DNA of 6,608 nucleotides from AA29 sp041481445 (GTDB lineage: Bacteria > Acidobacteriota > Vicinamibacteria > Fen-336): NCBI GenBank assembly GCA_041481445.1, contig JBGPBV010000247.1, positions 1 to 6,608 on the forward strand, given 5' to 3'. This document shows, piece after piece, positions 5,429-6,608 of this stretch. Position 1 is the stretch's first letter. Each line of letters opens with the position of its first letter. Made by a program: the position numbers and the translations under genes. The notes below the pieces were generated by a model. That model had not been told where the DNA came from and ran no database searches. It worked only from the letters and a program-made list of their open reading frames with translations.

Positions 5429-6607
5429 TCAGGGCGGGCCGTCCTCCAGGCGGCGGGCCAGCCCTCGCACCGCGTCCCGCGCGGGGGGGTGCCCGCCGTA
5501 GCGGGCGTCGTAGTAGCAGGCGATCACGTCCTCGCTGGCGGAGGCGAGCGCGGGCGGAAGGCGCCCCGGGGGGAGGCGACGGAGGTGCTCCAGCCGCGGG
5601 CGATGGGGCGGCCGCGCGCACCCGTGGCGCGCCCACAGGGAATCGAGGCGGGCCACCACCGCCTGTAGCTCGGGATCCCCGGTCCAGGTCTCGGGAGGAG
5701 ACACGGATGGAGCGACGCGCCGGTGGCGCCGGAGACGGAAGCCGATCACGGCCACCACGGCGAGCACGAGCGCGGCCAGCGGCCCCGACAGGGCCTCGAG
5801 GAGGCGCCGCAGCTCCCCGGTATGGAAGGCGAGGACGGCTTCCGCCCAGCGCGCGTTGAACCATTCGGACGCCCGCTCGGCCAGGCTGCCCCGCCGCGAG
5901 TGGACGGCCGCGTAGTCCCCCGCCGGCGTCGGGTCGGCCTCCACCCAGCCGCGGCCCGGGATCCAGGCCTCGATCCAGGCGTGCGCGTCCGACTCGCGCA
6001 CGACGTAGTGGCCGCCGACCATCTCCGCCGAGTCCATCGAGAACCCGGTCACGTAACGCGCGGGCACGCCCTGGAGGCGCAGGAGCACCGCGGCCGCGCT
6101 GGCGAAGTACTCGCAGTAGCCGCGCTTCTTGTCGAACACGAACTCCGCCACCGGCTGGCGGGAGGCGAAGGCCCCGACCTCCAGCGAGTACCGGCACTCA
6201 CGGCCGAGGTATTCGAGGGTGCGCGCCACCTTCGTGGCCGCGGGGGGATCGCCGGCGGCCAGCGTCTCCGCCAGCGCCCGCAGGCGTGGATCGGTCTCCG
6301 CCGGCACGGACAGGGTCTCCGCGCCGCCGTCGTCCTTCCCCGACGCCGAGTACGGCGCGTGCACGAGCGCGTAGGCCCCGACGGGGTCGCCCGGAGCCTC
6401 CAGCACGTCGAAGCGGTCCGACCGCAATCGCGGAGAGACGACGCGCGCCACCGCCACCCCCGCCGGCGCGAAGAGGGTGTCCGCCACCACGATCGCCTGC
6501 GCCACCCGCGTCCGCACCGCTTCCGGCCGGCTGGCGGCGCCGGCGTCGCCGAACGAGGAGCCGGGCAGCGCCCCGAGCCAGCGTCCGAGGTCGGGGGGCA
6601 GGGCGTC
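5429..6607 (-). CDS. TgpA-like membrane transglutaminase, C-terminal part (5' truncated)
   Basis: The frame is open from the right edge to TGA 5431-5429, giving 392 residues. The GTG at 6517 is internal, because coding-like sequence (LPPDLGRWLGALPGSSF) continues upstream. The transglutaminase core carries a papain-like triad: Cys165 in KKRGYCEYFASA, His209 in SDAHAWIEAW and Asp225 in VEADPTP (codons 6115, 5983 and 5935). A membrane helix spans about residues 273-292 (PLAALVLAVVAVIGF, then RLRRHRR). The last 90 residues resemble the DUF4129 domain, ending near ACYYDARYGG. Full-length relatives are about 650-750 residues, with five or six N-terminal helices (DUF3488), and usually follow MoxR ATPase and DUF58 genes; that part would lie beyond the window. 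The core acts on the periplasmic side as a crosslinking enzyme or cysteine protease; the physiological substrate is not established. It precedes the decarboxylase gene on the same strand. Confidence 0.88.
   Translation of the reverse strand, partial: DALPPDLGRWLGALPGSSFGDAGAASRPEAVRTRVAQAIVVADTLFAPAGVAVARVVSPRLRSDRFDVLEAPGDPVGAYALVHAPYSASGKDDGGAETLSVPAETDPRLRALAETLAAGDPPAATKVARTLEYLGRECRYSLEVGAFASRQPVAEFVFDKKRGYCEYFASAAAVLLRLQGVPARYVTGFSMDSAEMVGGHYVVRESDAHAWIEAWIPGRGWVEADPTPAGDYAAVHSRRGSLAERASEWFNARWAEAVLAFHTGELRRLLEALSGPLAALVLAVVAVIGFRLRRHRRVAPSVSPPETWTGDPELQAVVARLDSLWARHGCARPPHRPRLEHLRRLPPGRLPPALASASEDVIACYYDARYGGHPPARDAVRGLARRLEDGPP
5443..5447 (-). promoter_or_regulatory. Shine-Dalgarno GGAGG ten bases before a CTG codon at 5432
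   Basis: On the - strand GGAGG lies inside the end of the transglutaminase gene, followed by ten bases and then CTG, which shares TG with the TGA stop (CTGA, 5432-5429). The conventional ATG at 5360 has only GGAG directly abutting it, too close for normal pairing. The site therefore favours initiation at the CTG of the decarboxylase gene. Confidence 0.4.
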
Positions 6608-6608
6608 G

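Noticed and set aside
4440..5501. A + strand open frame opposite the decarboxylase gene
   Set aside because: No domain is visible; it mirrors a gene with all PLP-binding motifs on the other strand.
3978..6197. Extension of the decarboxylase frame through the transglutaminase gene as a 739-residue fusion
   Set aside because: The N-terminal 255 residues are Arg/Pro/Ala-rich out-of-frame sequence of the transglutaminase gene, which has its own intact triad in another frame.
5429..6517. GTG 6517 as the true start of the transglutaminase gene
   Set aside because: The frame continues open with coding-like residues to the window edge, and the family has an N-terminal membrane domain that would lie beyond it.

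Overview
The window is GC-rich bacterial chromosome with short intergenic gaps. It carries two complete transcriptional blocks' worth of genes around one stand-alone HNH endonuclease gene. The high GC, and an HNH protein of a type I associate with Myxococcota/Deltaproteobacteria, Candidatus Eisenbacteria and Rokubacteria-like genomes, suggest one of those soil or environmental lineages. The sequence alone does not settle the phylum.

Left part (+ strand, 1-1722): the last 58 codons of a DUF350 membrane protein are followed after 41 bases by a complete 500-residue membrane-anchored aminopropyltransferase (spermidine synthase superfamily). DUF350 and this SpeE type often occur together, so this reads as one polyamine or membrane-associated unit. 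The 41-base leader between them holds a 7-codon mini-ORF and a small GC hairpin right before the aminopropyltransferase start.

Middle (- strand, 1802-2887, plus a non-coding stretch 2888-3219): an HNH endonuclease gene with a helical N-terminal region and a C-terminal Cys/His HNH domain. It converges on the aminopropyltransferase gene. Its start abuts a strong hairpin that, read on the + strand, ends in six T residues like an intrinsic terminator. Two further perfect inverted repeats lie just upstream, so the messenger leader looks heavily structured. Hand counts give 35/60 G+C in a row of this gene (1921-1980) against 43/60 in a row of the decarboxylase gene (4201-4260). That is consistent with a separately acquired gene but does not prove it.

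Right part (- strand, 3220-6608): three tightly packed genes. In transcription order they are (1) the C-terminal two thirds or less of a TgpA-like membrane transglutaminase (transglutaminase core, one membrane helix, DUF4129-like tail), (2) a group II PLP-dependent amino-acid decarboxylase, and (3) a secreted HEXXH zinc-peptidase-like (peptidase MA-like) lipoprotein. The second and third overlap by four bases (ATGA). At the first/second junction a CTG codon overlaps the upstream stop in the same way (CTGA), with GGAGG ten bases upstream. The conventional decarboxylase start is an ATG 72 bases further in.

I see no tRNA, rRNA, CRISPR array, insertion sequence or phage gene. The best candidates for something undescribed are the structured leader of the HNH gene, the possible CTG start with stop/start overlap, and the unexplained combination of a transglutaminase, an amino-acid decarboxylase and a metallopeptidase in one operon.
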